From assembly GCA_016720345.1 (NCBI GenBank), contig JADKKV010000005.1:558001-622000 (forward strand): a stretch of DNA of 64,000 nt, in the 5' to 3' direction. The notes under the pieces are model-generated. The model made no database searches. It had not been told where the DNA came from and saw only the letters and a program-made list of their open reading frames with translations. The translations under genes were made by a program, and so were the position numbers. This DNA is from Thermomonas sp. GTDB lineage: Bacteria > Pseudomonadota > Gammaproteobacteria > Xanthomonadales > Xanthomonadaceae. Below are positions 17,231 to 26,314 of this stretch, in pieces. The number at the start of each line of letters is the position of its first letter. Position 1 is the first letter of the stretch.

Positions 17231-17587
17231 ATGAGCACCAATACCGATGCGTTGAAGAGCAACCTGGGCGAAGCCGGCTCCCACCTCAAGCAGGCCGCGG
17301 TTGCCGCCGGCGACGCGATCAAGGGCGTGGCGGCAGCCGCCGGCGACGAGGCGCGGCTGGGCAAGGCGCAGATGAAGTCGGAACTGGCGGATGGCGCGCT
17401 CGCCACCCTGAATGCCGCCGGCGCACTCGGTGGCGCCACCGGCGAGCAGGTCGACGCGCTGATGGACAAGGGCCGCGACCTGCTCGACAGCGCCGCCGAG
17501 CTGATCCGCGAGCGCCCGCTGGCCGCCTTCGGGGTTGCCTTCGCCGCCGGCTGGATCATTTCCAAGCTCGGCCGCAGCGACAAGTAA
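17231..17587 (+). CDS. DUF883/ElaB-YqjD-type inner-membrane protein
   Basis: 118 aa. A long Ala-rich amphipathic helical N-terminus (about 5-80) is followed by a C-terminal membrane segment ending RPLAAFGVAFAAGWIISKLGR, the signature of ElaB/YgaM/YqjD proteins. In E. coli these are C-tail-anchored proteins that bind stationary-phase ribosomes. First gene of a three-gene unit with the YqjE-like gene 9 nt downstream. Confidence 0.88.
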   Translation: MSTNTDALKSNLGEAGSHLKQAAVAAGDAIKGVAAAAGDEARLGKAQMKSELADGALATLNAAGALGGATGEQVDALMDKGRDLLDSAAELIRERPLAAFGVAFAAGWIISKLGRSDK

Positions 17588-17596
17588 GCCGCGCAC

Positions 17597-18106
17597 ATGC
17601 AGCAGCCGCATGGCCCGGCGGAACCCGTCGGCGACGCCGCCGCGGACGCGCACGCCAGCCCGGAGTTGCAGGAGGCGCTGCGCGCGCTGGGCGCGAGCGG
17701 CCGCGCCACACTCGGCGCCGCCAGTGATGCCACCAAGGCGCTGCGGATCCTGGTCGCCGCCGACATCTCGCTGGCGCGCAGCGCGTTCGGGCGCGCCCTG
17801 GCCTTCACCGGGGTCGCGATCGCCTTCGGCGCGTCCGCGTGGTTGCTGCTGATGGCGGCGCTGATCGCGTGGCTGAGCCTGGGCCTGGGCCTGGCGTGGT
17901 CGTTGTCGCTGCTGCTCAGCGCCGGGCTGAGCCTGGCGGTGACCGCCATCGCGGCCCACCTGGCGATGCGCTATTTCGGACACACCGGGCTGCAGGCGAC
18001 CCGCCGGCAGCTGGCGCGGCTGGGGAACGGCGAACTCGCCGGTTTGATGGCGGACGCCGGCGCCCCGGTCAACACGGCTGCGGGCGTGGACGTGACCCCG
18101 CCATGA
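17597..18106 (+). CDS. YqjE-type (phage holin superfamily III) membrane protein
   Basis: 169 aa with two close hydrophobic segments (about 78-100 and 105-125, AWLLLMAALIAWLSLGLGLAWSLSLLLSAG). These match the YqjE/DUF1469 family, called holin III by fold only, with no link to phage lysis. Hydrophilic tails lie at both ends. It sits between YqjD-like and YqjK-like genes, the same order as the E. coli yqjDEK cluster, and overlaps the next gene by 4 nt (ATGA), so the three are translationally coupled. Function unknown. Confidence 0.85.
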   Translation: MQQPHGPAEPVGDAAADAHASPELQEALRALGASGRATLGAASDATKALRILVAADISLARSAFGRALAFTGVAIAFGASAWLLLMAALIAWLSLGLGLAWSLSLLLSAGLSLAVTAIAAHLAMRYFGHTGLQATRRQLARLGNGELAGLMADAGAPVNTAAGVDVTPP

Positions 18107-18453
18107 GTTTCGATGCACTGATCGAGAAGGTCCGCCAGGCCGAGCAGGCGCTGGAAGCCAGCGAGCGCCGCACCCTCGAGGACTGGCAGCGCTTCCGCCA
18201 GGCCTGGCGGTCCGGCTGGACCCCGGCGCGCATCGTGGTCGCCGGGGTGGTCGCCGGTTTCGCGGTTGGCCGCGTGCGGCCGCTGCGCGCGGCCACCGGC
18301 GGCGGCGTGCTGCAAGTGCTGACCGCGCTGTCCGGGCTGGTGGCAAGCGGCAGCGCGCAGGCCGCCGCCGCGCAGGCAGGGCAGGCGGCGGAAGCCGCCG
18401 GAACCGCCTCCGGCGACGCGGCCGCCCCCTTCCCGCAACCGCCGTCCGGATGA
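18103..18453 (+). CDS. YqjK-like small protein
   Basis: 116 aa. The N-terminal charged helix (LIEKVRQAEQALEASERRTLEDW) is followed by a short hydrophobic stretch (RIVVAGVVAGFAVGRVRPLR) and a low-complexity Ala/Gly-rich tail. Size, helical character and position after YqjD- and YqjE-like genes fit YqjK; sequence conservation in this family is low. The ATG overlaps the upstream TGA. Probably a partner of the two preceding membrane proteins. Confidence 0.7.
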   Translation: MSFDALIEKVRQAEQALEASERRTLEDWQRFRQAWRSGWTPARIVVAGVVAGFAVGRVRPLRAATGGGVLQVLTALSGLVASGSAQAAAAQAGQAAEAAGTASGDAAAPFPQPPSG

Positions 18454-18617
18454 ACGCGCGCGCAGCGCCGGCGCCAGCCCCGACCTGACCTGGCCCGCAC
18501 GCCCCGGCGCAGGTCGCCGCCGCGGGTCTGCGCCAGCATCGTGCTGGCCCGGATCGACCGGTTCGAGGGCCGGGCGACGCTGCTCGAATGACAGGCGCAG
18601 CGGGACAAGCCCCGCTC

Positions 18618-18632
18618 TACAATGGGCCGGTG
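18618..18632 (+). promoter_or_regulatory. -10 element abutting a GTG start, candidate leaderless promoter
   Basis: TACAAT (18618-18623) is a near-consensus -10. The GTG start of the YigB-like gene begins 6 nt after it, which would put the transcription start on or next to the start codon. No good -35 at 17 nt. No SD precedes the GTG. Confidence 0.4.
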
Positions 18633-19346
18633 AACTTCCCCGTCCGCGCCATCAGCCTCGACCTCGACGACACCCTTTGGCCGTTCGCGCCGATCGGCGA
18701 CCGCATCGAGCGCACCCTGCACGACTGGTTCGTGGCGCACAGCCCGGTGACCGCCGAGCACTTCCCGATCGAAGAGATGCGCGCCCTGCGCGAACGCGTG
18801 TTCGCCGAGTTCCCGCAGCACGCGCACGACCTCGGCCTGCTGCGGCGGCTGACCATCGAACGCGCGCTGCGCGAGAGCGGCAGCGACCCGACCCTGGCCA
18901 GTGCCGCGCATGCGATCTTCTTCCGCGAACGCAACCGCGTGGACTTCTACCCGGATGCGCCGGACGCGCTGCGCCGGATCGCCGCGCGGGTGCCGGTGGC
19001 AGCACTGTCCAACGGCAATGCCGACCTGGTGGAGATCGGCATCGCGCCGCTGTTCCGGTTCCAGCTCGGCGCGCGCGAATACGGTTCCGCCAAGCCCGAT
19101 CCCGGGATCTTCCTGGAAGCCTGCCGCCGGCTGGCTGTCGCCCCGCACGAAGTCCTGCACGTCGGCGACCATCCGGAGATGGACGTGGCCGGCGCGATCG
19201 GCGCCGGCCTGCGCAGCTGCTGGATCGACCGCGGCGACCACCAATGGCCCGAGGCGTTGCCGCCGGCCGACCTGCACTTCACCACCCTGACCGCGCTGGC
19301 CGACTGGCTGGACGACGGCCACCCCCACCAGGAACAGGCCGCATGA
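18630..19346 (+). CDS. YigB-like HAD phosphatase
   Basis: 238 aa. HAD motif I is ISLDLDDTLWPF (nucleophile and acid Asp), motif II ALSNGNAD, motif III Lys in SAKPDPGIF, motif IV HVGDHPEMDVAGA. The SNGNA and SKP-type motifs match YigB. In E. coli YigB dephosphorylates 5-amino-6-ribitylamino-uracil phosphate in riboflavin synthesis; this specific substrate is inferred. Start: GTG at 18630 gives the family N-terminus. An ATG at 18588 would add 14 residues across the -10-like element. Overlaps the M17 peptidase start by 4 nt. Confidence 0.82.
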   Translation: MNFPVRAISLDLDDTLWPFAPIGDRIERTLHDWFVAHSPVTAEHFPIEEMRALRERVFAEFPQHAHDLGLLRRLTIERALRESGSDPTLASAAHAIFFRERNRVDFYPDAPDALRRIAARVPVAALSNGNADLVEIGIAPLFRFQLGAREYGSAKPDPGIFLEACRRLAVAPHEVLHVGDHPEMDVAGAIGAGLRSCWIDRGDHQWPEALPPADLHFTTLTALADWLDDGHPHQEQAA

Positions 19347-20722
19347 GCTTGCCGACCGGTTTCGCGACGCCCGCACAGGCCGTCGCGCCGCAGCCCCTGC
19401 ACGTGGTCGCGCGCGACAGCTTCGCCGCTTGGCGCGATGCGCAGCCACCCGCAGTGCAGGCATGGCTGGCGGTGCACCGCTTCGACGGCGCCGCCGGCAC
19501 CGCGCTGGCATGGGCGGATGCGCAGGGCCAGCTTGCCGGCGCGGTGATCGGGATCGGCGACGCGCTGGATCCCCATGCCTATGCGCATGCACCGACCGCC
19601 TTGCCGGGCGCCGACTGGCAGCTCGCCGGCAGCCCTGGCGCCGGCGCGCGCTGCGCGCTGCAACTCGGCTGGGGCCTGGGCTGCTACCGCTTCGACCGCT
19701 ACAAGGCCAGCACCCGCGCGCCGGCGCGGCTGGTGGCGGACGACTTCGACGCCGAGACCTTCGACCTGCTGGCCGCCTGCGCGAGCGTGCGCGACCTGGT
19801 CAACACGCCCACCGAGCACATGGGCCCGGACGAGCTGGAAGCGGCCGCGCGCGCACTGGCGCAGGCGCACGGCGCGGCGGTCGAGGTGGTCGCCGGCGAC
19901 GACCTGCTGGCGCAGAACTACCCGGCGATCCACGCGGTCGGCCGCGCCTCGCACCGGGCGCCGCGGATCATCGAACTGGCGTGGGGCGACGCCGCGCATC
20001 CGCATGTCGCCATCTGCGGCAAGGGCGTGTGCTTCGACACCGGCGGGCTGGACATCAAGGCCGCCACCGGCATGCGCAACATGAAGAAGGACATGGGCGG
20101 CGCCGCGCATGCGCTGGCGCTGGCCGGGCTGGTGATGGCACGCAAACTGCCGTTGCGGATCACCCTGCTGGTCGCCGCGGTGGAGAACGCGATCGGGCCG
20201 AACGCGTTCCGGCCCGGCGAGGTGATCGCCACCCGCAAGGGCGTCAGCGTGGAGATCGACAACACCGATGCCGAAGGCCGCATCGTGCTGTGCGACGCAC
20301 TGGCGCGTGCGGGCGAACTCAAGCCCGACCTGCTGCTGGACTTCGCCACCCTCACCGGCGCGGCGCGGGTTGCGCTGGGCCCGGACCTGCCGGCGCTGTA
20401 CGCGAATGACGAGGCACTGGCGGCCGACTGGCTCACCGCCGGCCAGCAGGTGCGCGACCCGCTGTGGCGGATGCCGCTGTGGCGGCCATACCTGCGCTAC
20501 CTCACCAGCAGCGTGGCCGACCTCGCCAACGGCAGCGCCACCACCATGGCCGGCAGCGTCACCGCCGCCCTGTTCCTCGAACGCTTCGTCGCCGAAGGCC
20601 AGCCCTGGGGCCACGTCGACGTCTACGCCTGGAACGACAGCGACCGCCCCGGCAAGCCCGCCGGCGGCGAGGCGCAGGGCCTGCGCGCGGCTTACGCCCT
20701 GCTGAAATCCCGCACCACCTGA
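19343..20722 (+). CDS. M17 leucyl aminopeptidase family protein
   Basis: 459 aa, cytosolic, of the size of E. coli PepB-type enzymes. Catalytic C-terminal domain: GKGVCFDTGGLDIK (metal-binding Lys and Asp), NMKKDMGG, and the M17 signature NTDAEGRIVL (about residue 306; Asp and Glu bind zinc/manganese, Arg is catalytic). The N-terminal domain is divergent, as usual for the family. The ATG overlaps the stop of the HAD gene (ATGA), so translation is coupled. It releases N-terminal amino acids from peptides. Confidence 0.93.
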   Translation: MSLPTGFATPAQAVAPQPLHVVARDSFAAWRDAQPPAVQAWLAVHRFDGAAGTALAWADAQGQLAGAVIGIGDALDPHAYAHAPTALPGADWQLAGSPGAGARCALQLGWGLGCYRFDRYKASTRAPARLVADDFDAETFDLLAACASVRDLVNTPTEHMGPDELEAAARALAQAHGAAVEVVAGDDLLAQNYPAIHAVGRASHRAPRIIELAWGDAAHPHVAICGKGVCFDTGGLDIKAATGMRNMKKDMGGAAHALALAGLVMARKLPLRITLLVAAVENAIGPNAFRPGEVIATRKGVSVEIDNTDAEGRIVLCDALARAGELKPDLLLDFATLTGAARVALGPDLPALYANDEALAADWLTAGQQVRDPLWRMPLWRPYLRYLTSSVADLANGSATTMAGSVTAALFLERFVAEGQPWGHVDVYAWNDSDRPGKPAGGEAQGLRAAYALLKSRTT

Positions 20723-20760
20723 AGCGACCGTTCGTCGGCTGGGCTACTTGCGCACTTGCG

Positions 20761-20783
20761 TACTCTGTTTTTTAGAGTACTCT
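20761..20783 (+). promoter_or_regulatory. Palindromic operator before the membrane protein/regulator pair
   Basis: TACTCT (20761-20766), GTTTTTT spacer, then AGAGTACTCT (20774-20783), itself a perfect 10-bp palindrome. TACTCT pairs with AGAGTA across the spacer. TTGCGT (20756-20761) could be a -35. It is 22 nt from the next ATG, a typical position for autorepression by the winged-helix protein encoded in the same operon (inferred). Confidence 0.5.
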
Positions 20784-20804
20784 GCATATCACCAATCCCA
20801 ACCA

Positions 20805-21404
20805 ATGGGCACCACCGTGACCAAGACCGAACAGTTGCAGCAGGACCTGGACTACATCACCGCCACCGTGCGCCGGCGCGAACAGCCGGTAGGCATTCCC
20901 GCCCTCTACCTGTTCTGGGCCACGGCGGTGCTGGTGGGCTTCGCCTCCGCCGACTTCGCCCCGCGCATCACCGGCCTGTTCTGGTTCGTGGTCGGCATCG
21001 GCGGCGGCCTGCTCAGCTGGTGGATGGGCCAGCGCGACGACCGCCGGCGCGGCATCCGCGACGAAGCCCTGGGCCGGCGCCATGGCCTGCACTGGGTGCT
21101 CGGCGGCGTGGCCTACTTCCTCACCGCACTGCCGATGTTCGTGCACGGCGCCAGCAACGATCGCGCGGCGAGCTTCCTGCTCACCACCGGCATCGTGTAC
21201 GGCCTGGCCGGCGTGCACCTGGAGCGCCCGCTGCTGTGGTGCGGCCTGCTCGCCTTCGGCGGCTATGCCGCGCTGGTGGCGTTGTCGCTGCCGTATGCCT
21301 GGACCCTCTCCGGGGTGCTGATCGCAGCCTGCCTGGTGCTGGCCGCCGTGTTCGCCGCGCGCGTTCGCGCCGCCGAACAGATCGGGCGGGAGCAGGCGCA
21401 ATGA
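20805..21404 (+). CDS. Polytopic membrane protein paired with a winged-helix regulator
   Basis: 199 aa with about five to six hydrophobic segments (YLFWATAVLVGFAS, GLFWFVVGIGGGLLSWWMG, HWVLGGVAYFLTALPMFV, LLTTGIVYGLAG, and a C-terminal pair). The N-terminal 45 residues are hydrophilic and helical (TKTEQLQQDLDYITATVRRRE). Start: ATG at 20805; an upstream in-frame ATG would lie in the operator. It overlaps the regulator gene by 4 nt. The pairing of a small membrane protein with an HTH_34 regulator suggests a sensing or anti-regulator role, which is unproven. No family name recognised. Confidence 0.75.
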   Translation: MGTTVTKTEQLQQDLDYITATVRRREQPVGIPALYLFWATAVLVGFASADFAPRITGLFWFVVGIGGGLLSWWMGQRDDRRRGIRDEALGRRHGLHWVLGGVAYFLTALPMFVHGASNDRAASFLLTTGIVYGLAGVHLERPLLWCGLLAFGGYAALVALSLPYAWTLSGVLIAACLVLAAVFAARVRAAEQIGREQAQ

Positions 21405-21700
21405 AAGCGCTCGACGGCCTCGACCCTGCGTTCGAGCACCGCGCGCGGCTGGCGATCGCGGTGCTGCTGGCCCGCCACGGCGAGATCAGCTTCGCCCGCT
21501 TCAAGCAGGAACTTGCGCTCACCGATGGCAACCTCGGCGCGCAGCTGCGGCGGCTGGAGGACGACGGCTACCTCGCCCTGCGCCGCGACTTCGTCGAACG
21601 CAGGCCGGTGACCTGGTATGCGTTGAGCAAGGCCGGGCGCAAGGCGCTGGACACCCACCTTTCCGCGCTGCGGGCGGTGATCGCGGCGTCCGCCGGGTGA
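21401..21700 (+). CDS. Winged-helix transcriptional regulator (HTH_34-like)
   Basis: 99 aa, essentially one winged-helix domain: LDPAFEHRARLAIAVLLARHGEISF, recognition helix region LTDGNLGAQLRRLEDDGYL, wing with RRPVTWYALSKAGRKALDTHL. This fits the ArsR/MarR-like winged-helix family PF13601. The ATG overlaps the stop of the membrane protein gene. It probably binds the AGAGTACTCT-type operator at 20761-20783 and may also control the ABC export operon starting 85 nt downstream. Both are inferences from position. Confidence 0.87.
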   Translation: MKALDGLDPAFEHRARLAIAVLLARHGEISFARFKQELALTDGNLGAQLRRLEDDGYLALRRDFVERRPVTWYALSKAGRKALDTHLSALRAVIAASAG

Positions 21701-21785
21701 CCCAAGAAACTGACTTCCGGCAGGTTGGCGCCAGCTTGCGCACTCGGTCACACTTGCGCGCCACTCGCCGTCCCCGGATTGCTCG

Positions 21786-23036
21786 ATGAGTTCCAATGCC
21801 GACCTGTTGAACGCGTTGAAGATCGATCGCAACGCGCCGCCGCCCAGCTCGCGCAAGGGACTGTGGATCGCGCTGGCCGCGGTCGCCGCGGTGCTGCTGG
21901 CGGTGCTTGGCTGGTTCGTGTTCGGCCGCGACACCGGCATCGCGGTGCGCACCGCGGAAGCGATGGCGATCGGCAATGGCGCCGGCGGCAGTGCCTCGGT
22001 GCTGGACGCCACCGGCTACGTGGTCGCCCGGCGCATGGCCACGGTCTCGGCGAAGATCCCCGGCAAGGTCCGCGAGGTACTGATCGAGGAAGGCCAGCGG
22101 GTGGAGGAAGGCCAGGTGATCGCCACCCTCGACCCGATCGACGCCGAGCAGCAGCGCATGCTGTCGGCCTCGCAACTGGCCGCCGCGCAGAGCCAGGCCG
22201 CCGGCGTGCAGGCGCAACTGAAGGAGGCAGAGGCCAATGCCGCGCGCCTTGCCCCGCTGGCCGCGCAGAAGCTGGTGTCGCGCGCGCAACTCGAGCAGGC
22301 GATTGCCCAGCGCGATTCGCTGCGCGCGCAAGTGGCCACCGCGCAGCGCAACGCGCAGGTCGCCGGCGACGCGCTGCGCATTTCCGCGCAAGGAGTGGAC
22401 AACACCATCGTGCGCGCGCCGTTCGCCGGGGTGGTGATCGCCAAGGCGGCGCAGCCGGGCGAGATCATCTCGCCGATGGCGGCCAGTGGCGGCTTCACCC
22501 GCTCCGGCATCGGCACCATCGTCGACATGGAGTCGCTGGAGGTCGAAGTGGAGGTCGGCGAGGCCTTCATCGGCCGGGTCAAGCCCGGCATGCCGACCGA
22601 AGCGGTGCTCAATGCCTACCAGGACTGGAAGATCCCCGGCCGGGTGATCGCGATCATCCCCGCCGCCGACCGCGGCAAGGCCACGGTCAAGGTGCGGGTG
22701 GGGCTCGACGCCAGGGACCCGCGGATCGTGCCCGACATGGGCGTGCGGGTGGGCTTCCTGGAGGACGCCAAGCCGGCGGACGCCGCCGCGAAGCCGGGCG
22801 TGCTGGTGCCGGCCGCGGCGATCACGCAGCGTGATGGCAACGATGTGGCCTTCGTGCTCGCCGGCGACGCCGTGCAGCAGCGCACGCTGCAACTGGGCCG
22901 CACCCTCGGCGAAGACCGCGAGGTGCTCGCGGGCCTGGCCGGCGGCGACGCAGTGGTGCTGGACCCGCCCGAACAACTCGCCGACGGCGCGCGCGTGCGC
23001 CTTGCCGACGCGACCGCAGGCGCCGACGGGCGCTGA
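21786..23036 (+). CDS. Periplasmic adaptor (HlyD/MacA-type) of an ABC exporter
   Basis: 416 aa. A single N-terminal membrane anchor (about 25-47) is followed by a biotinyl-lipoyl-like hairpin (ATVSAKIPGKVREVLIEEGQRVEEGQVIATLD), a coiled-coil alpha hairpin (about 115-195), a second lipoyl half (IVRAPFAGVVIAKAAQPGEII) and a beta-barrel/membrane-proximal domain. It links an inner-membrane ABC transporter to an outer-membrane channel. First gene of the operon with the ATPase and two permeases downstream. No outer-membrane factor is in the window. Confidence 0.9.
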   Translation: MSSNADLLNALKIDRNAPPPSSRKGLWIALAAVAAVLLAVLGWFVFGRDTGIAVRTAEAMAIGNGAGGSASVLDATGYVVARRMATVSAKIPGKVREVLIEEGQRVEEGQVIATLDPIDAEQQRMLSASQLAAAQSQAAGVQAQLKEAEANAARLAPLAAQKLVSRAQLEQAIAQRDSLRAQVATAQRNAQVAGDALRISAQGVDNTIVRAPFAGVVIAKAAQPGEIISPMAASGGFTRSGIGTIVDMESLEVEVEVGEAFIGRVKPGMPTEAVLNAYQDWKIPGRVIAIIPAADRGKATVKVRVGLDARDPRIVPDMGVRVGFLEDAKPADAAAKPGVLVPAAAITQRDGNDVAFVLAGDAVQQRTLQLGRTLGEDREVLAGLAGGDAVVLDPPEQLADGARVRLADATAGADGR

Positions 23037-23100
23037 CGTACCCCATCCCCCGCCCGCCCGCGGCCACCGCCGCGGCCCCGGCACCACCACAGGATCCGCC

Positions 23101-23793
<693 letters not shown>

Positions 23794-23805
23794 CGGAGCA
23801 CGCCG

Positions 23806-24963
23806 ATGAAATACCTCCACCTGGTCTGGGCCGCGCTGTTCCGCAGCAAGACCCGCACCCTGCTGACCCTGCTGTCGGTGGTCGCCGCGTTCCTGCTGTT
23901 CGGGATGCTCGATTCGGTGCGGGTCGCCTTCAATTCCGGCGGCAGCGTGGCCGGCGCCAACCGGATGGTGACGATGTCGCGGCTGTCGATCACGCAGATG
24001 CTGCCGTACAGCCTGGATGCGCAGATCCGCGCGCTGCCGGGGGTGAAGCGCGCAGCCTACGCAGCGTGGTTCGGCGGCATCTACCGCGACCCGAAGAACT
24101 TCTTCGCCAATTTCAGCGTCAGCCCCGACTACCTGGACCTGTACCCCGAGTTCAAGTTGCCGCCGGCGCAGAAGCAGGCGTGGCTGGCGGACCGCCGCGG
24201 CGCGATCGTCGGCGAGTCGCTGGCAACGCGCTTCGGCTGGAAGATCGGCGACACCATCCCGCTGCAGGCCACGATCTTCCCGACCAAGGGCAGCAACGAC
24301 TGGCCGTTCACCCTGCGCGGCATCTACGTGGTCGAGGACCAGAAGATGAAGGGCCAGGAGAACGTGATGTTCTTCCACTGGACGTACTTCGACGAAGCCA
24401 ACGACTACGTCAAGGGTCGGGTCGGCTGGTGGATCGTGGAGCCGGCCAGCGCCGATGCCGCCGACCGCGTGGCCAGGGCCGTCGACACGCTCAGCGAGAA
24501 CTCCGACCACGAAACCCGGACCCAGAGCGAGGCCGCGTTCAACCAGAGCTTCGCCAAGCAGTTCGCCGACATCGGCCTGATCGTGACTGCGATCATGGGC
24601 GCGGTGTTCTTCACCCTGCTGCTGCTGACCGGCAACACCATGGCGCAGGCGGTGCGCGAGCGCATCCCCGAACTGGCGGTGCTGAAGACCATCGGCTTCT
24701 CCAACCGCAGCGTGCTGTGGCTGGTGCTGGGCGAGTCGGTGCTGCTGGTGGTGCTGGGCGGCGCGATCGGGCTGGGCTTCGCCGCGCTGCTGGTGCCGGT
24801 GGTCAGTGCCGGCAGCGGCGGCATGATCCAGCTGCCCGGCCTGCTGCCGCAGACCTGGGCGATGGGCCTGGGCCTGGCCGCGCTGATCGGGGTGGTGGTG
24901 GGCCTGCTGCCGGCGTTGCGCGGCATGCGGCTCAACATCGTCGACGCACTGGCCGGTCGTTGA
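23806..24963 (+). CDS. FtsX/MacB-type ABC permease, first subunit
   Basis: 385 aa. One N-terminal TM segment (about 15-37), a large periplasmic MacB-PCD-like domain (about 40-255), then three C-terminal TM segments with AVLKTIGFSNRSVLWLVLGES, the FtsX-domain coupling region. GGAG lies 7 nt before the ATG and 13 nt after the ATPase stop. Odd: the stop codon lies in a perfect 11-nt tandem duplication (CGTTGAGCAAG, 24958-24979). Confidence 0.92.
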   Translation: MKYLHLVWAALFRSKTRTLLTLLSVVAAFLLFGMLDSVRVAFNSGGSVAGANRMVTMSRLSITQMLPYSLDAQIRALPGVKRAAYAAWFGGIYRDPKNFFANFSVSPDYLDLYPEFKLPPAQKQAWLADRRGAIVGESLATRFGWKIGDTIPLQATIFPTKGSNDWPFTLRGIYVVEDQKMKGQENVMFFHWTYFDEANDYVKGRVGWWIVEPASADAADRVARAVDTLSENSDHETRTQSEAAFNQSFAKQFADIGLIVTAIMGAVFFTLLLLTGNTMAQAVRERIPELAVLKTIGFSNRSVLWLVLGESVLLVVLGGAIGLGFAALLVPVVSAGSGGMIQLPGLLPQTWAMGLGLAALIGVVVGLLPALRGMRLNIVDALAGR

Positions 24964-24990
24964 GCAAGCGTTGAGCAAGGACACCAACAC

Positions 24991-26307
24991 ATGACGCGTT
25001 TCAGGGAATTCCTGGCCGGGCTGCTGACCCTGGTCCTGCTGGCCGTGGGACTGGGTATCTGGATCCGGCTGCCGTGGCCCGCGGTGCTCGCCATCACCCT
25101 TGGGCTTGCGCTGTGGCTGTTCCTCACCCGCAGCGGCCGGCTGGCGCGCGAAGCCACCCGGATCGGCATCGCCGGCCTGCCGCAGCGCTGGGGGGCGTCG
25201 CTGGTGATCGTGGTCGGCATCGCCGGGGTGGTCGGGGTGCTGGTGGCGATGCTGGCGATGGGCGAAGGCTTCAAGGCCACCCTGGCCAGCACCGGCAGCA
25301 CCGGCAGCGCGATCCTGCTGCGCGCCGGTTCGCAGGCGGAAACCAATTCGGTGATCCGCCGCGACCAGGTGCCGCTGCTGGCGACCCTGCCCGGCATCGC
25401 CCGCGGCACCGACGGCAGGCCGCTGGCGTCGCCGGAGTTGTCGCAGGTGGTCAACCTGCCGACCATGGCCGAAGGCACCGACGCCAATGTCCAGTTCCGC
25501 GGCGTCGGCCCCGCCGGCTGGATGATCCGCCCGCAGCTGGAGATCGTGCAGGGCCGCAGGTTCACGCCCGGCATGCGCGAGATCGTGGTGGGTGCCGGCA
25601 CCCACCAGCAGTTCCGCGGGCTGGAGGTCGGCAACCAGCTGAAACTGGCCAACCAGCTGTGGACGGTGGTCGGGAGGTTCAAGTCCGGCGACTCCCACGA
25701 TTCCGAACTGTGGGCCGACGCCGACGTGCTGGGCCCGGCCTACCAGCGCAGCGCATTCCAGTCGGTGACGGTGAAGCTGGATGGCAAGGACGGCCTTGCG
25801 CGGCTGAAGGCGGCGCTGGCCGCCGATCCGCGGCTGAAGCTCGACATCGAGACCACCCGCGACTACTACGGCCGGCAATCCGAGGGCCTGACCCGGCTGA
25901 TCCGGATCCTGGGCACGGTGATCGGCGGCATCATGGCGATCGGCGCGGTGTTCGGCGCGCTCAACACCATGTACGCCGCCGTCGCCGGCCGCGCCCGCGA
26001 GATCGCGACCCTGCGCGCGCTCGGCTTCCGCGGGCTGCCGGTGGTCGCCGCGGTGATGCTGGAAACCATGCTGCTGGCCCTGCTCGGCGGGCTGCTCGGT
26101 GCCGCGCTGGCGTGGCTGCTGTTCAACGGCTACACGGTCAGCACGCTGGGCCAGAACTTCAGCCAGGTGGTGTTCCAGTTCCGGGTCTCGCCGGAGCTGC
26201 TGTGGACCGGCCTGAAGTGGGCACTCGGCATCGGCCTGGTCGGTGGCCTGTTCCCGGCCCTGCGCGCCGCGCGGGTGCCGGTGAGCGAGGCCCTGCGCGC
26301 CGCCTGA
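24991..26307 (+). CDS. FtsX/MacB-type ABC permease, second subunit
   Basis: 438 aa. Two N-terminal hydrophobic segments (about 8-47) plus a FtsX-type TM at about 70-95 precede a periplasmic domain. Three C-terminal TM helices contain REIATLRALGFRGLPVVAAVMLE. It is distinct in sequence from the preceding permease, so the exporter is a heterodimer. Last gene of the operon; the next gene is convergent 7 nt away. Substrate unknown; MacAB-like systems export peptides, siderophores or macrolides. Confidence 0.92.
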   Translation: MTRFREFLAGLLTLVLLAVGLGIWIRLPWPAVLAITLGLALWLFLTRSGRLAREATRIGIAGLPQRWGASLVIVVGIAGVVGVLVAMLAMGEGFKATLASTGSTGSAILLRAGSQAETNSVIRRDQVPLLATLPGIARGTDGRPLASPELSQVVNLPTMAEGTDANVQFRGVGPAGWMIRPQLEIVQGRRFTPGMREIVVGAGTHQQFRGLEVGNQLKLANQLWTVVGRFKSGDSHDSELWADADVLGPAYQRSAFQSVTVKLDGKDGLARLKAALAADPRLKLDIETTRDYYGRQSEGLTRLIRILGTVIGGIMAIGAVFGALNTMYAAVAGRAREIATLRALGFRGLPVVAAVMLETMLLALLGGLLGAALAWLLFNGYTVSTLGQNFSQVVFQFRVSPELLWTGLKWALGIGLVGGLFPALRAARVPVSEALRAA

Positions 26308-26314
26308 TCGAGGC

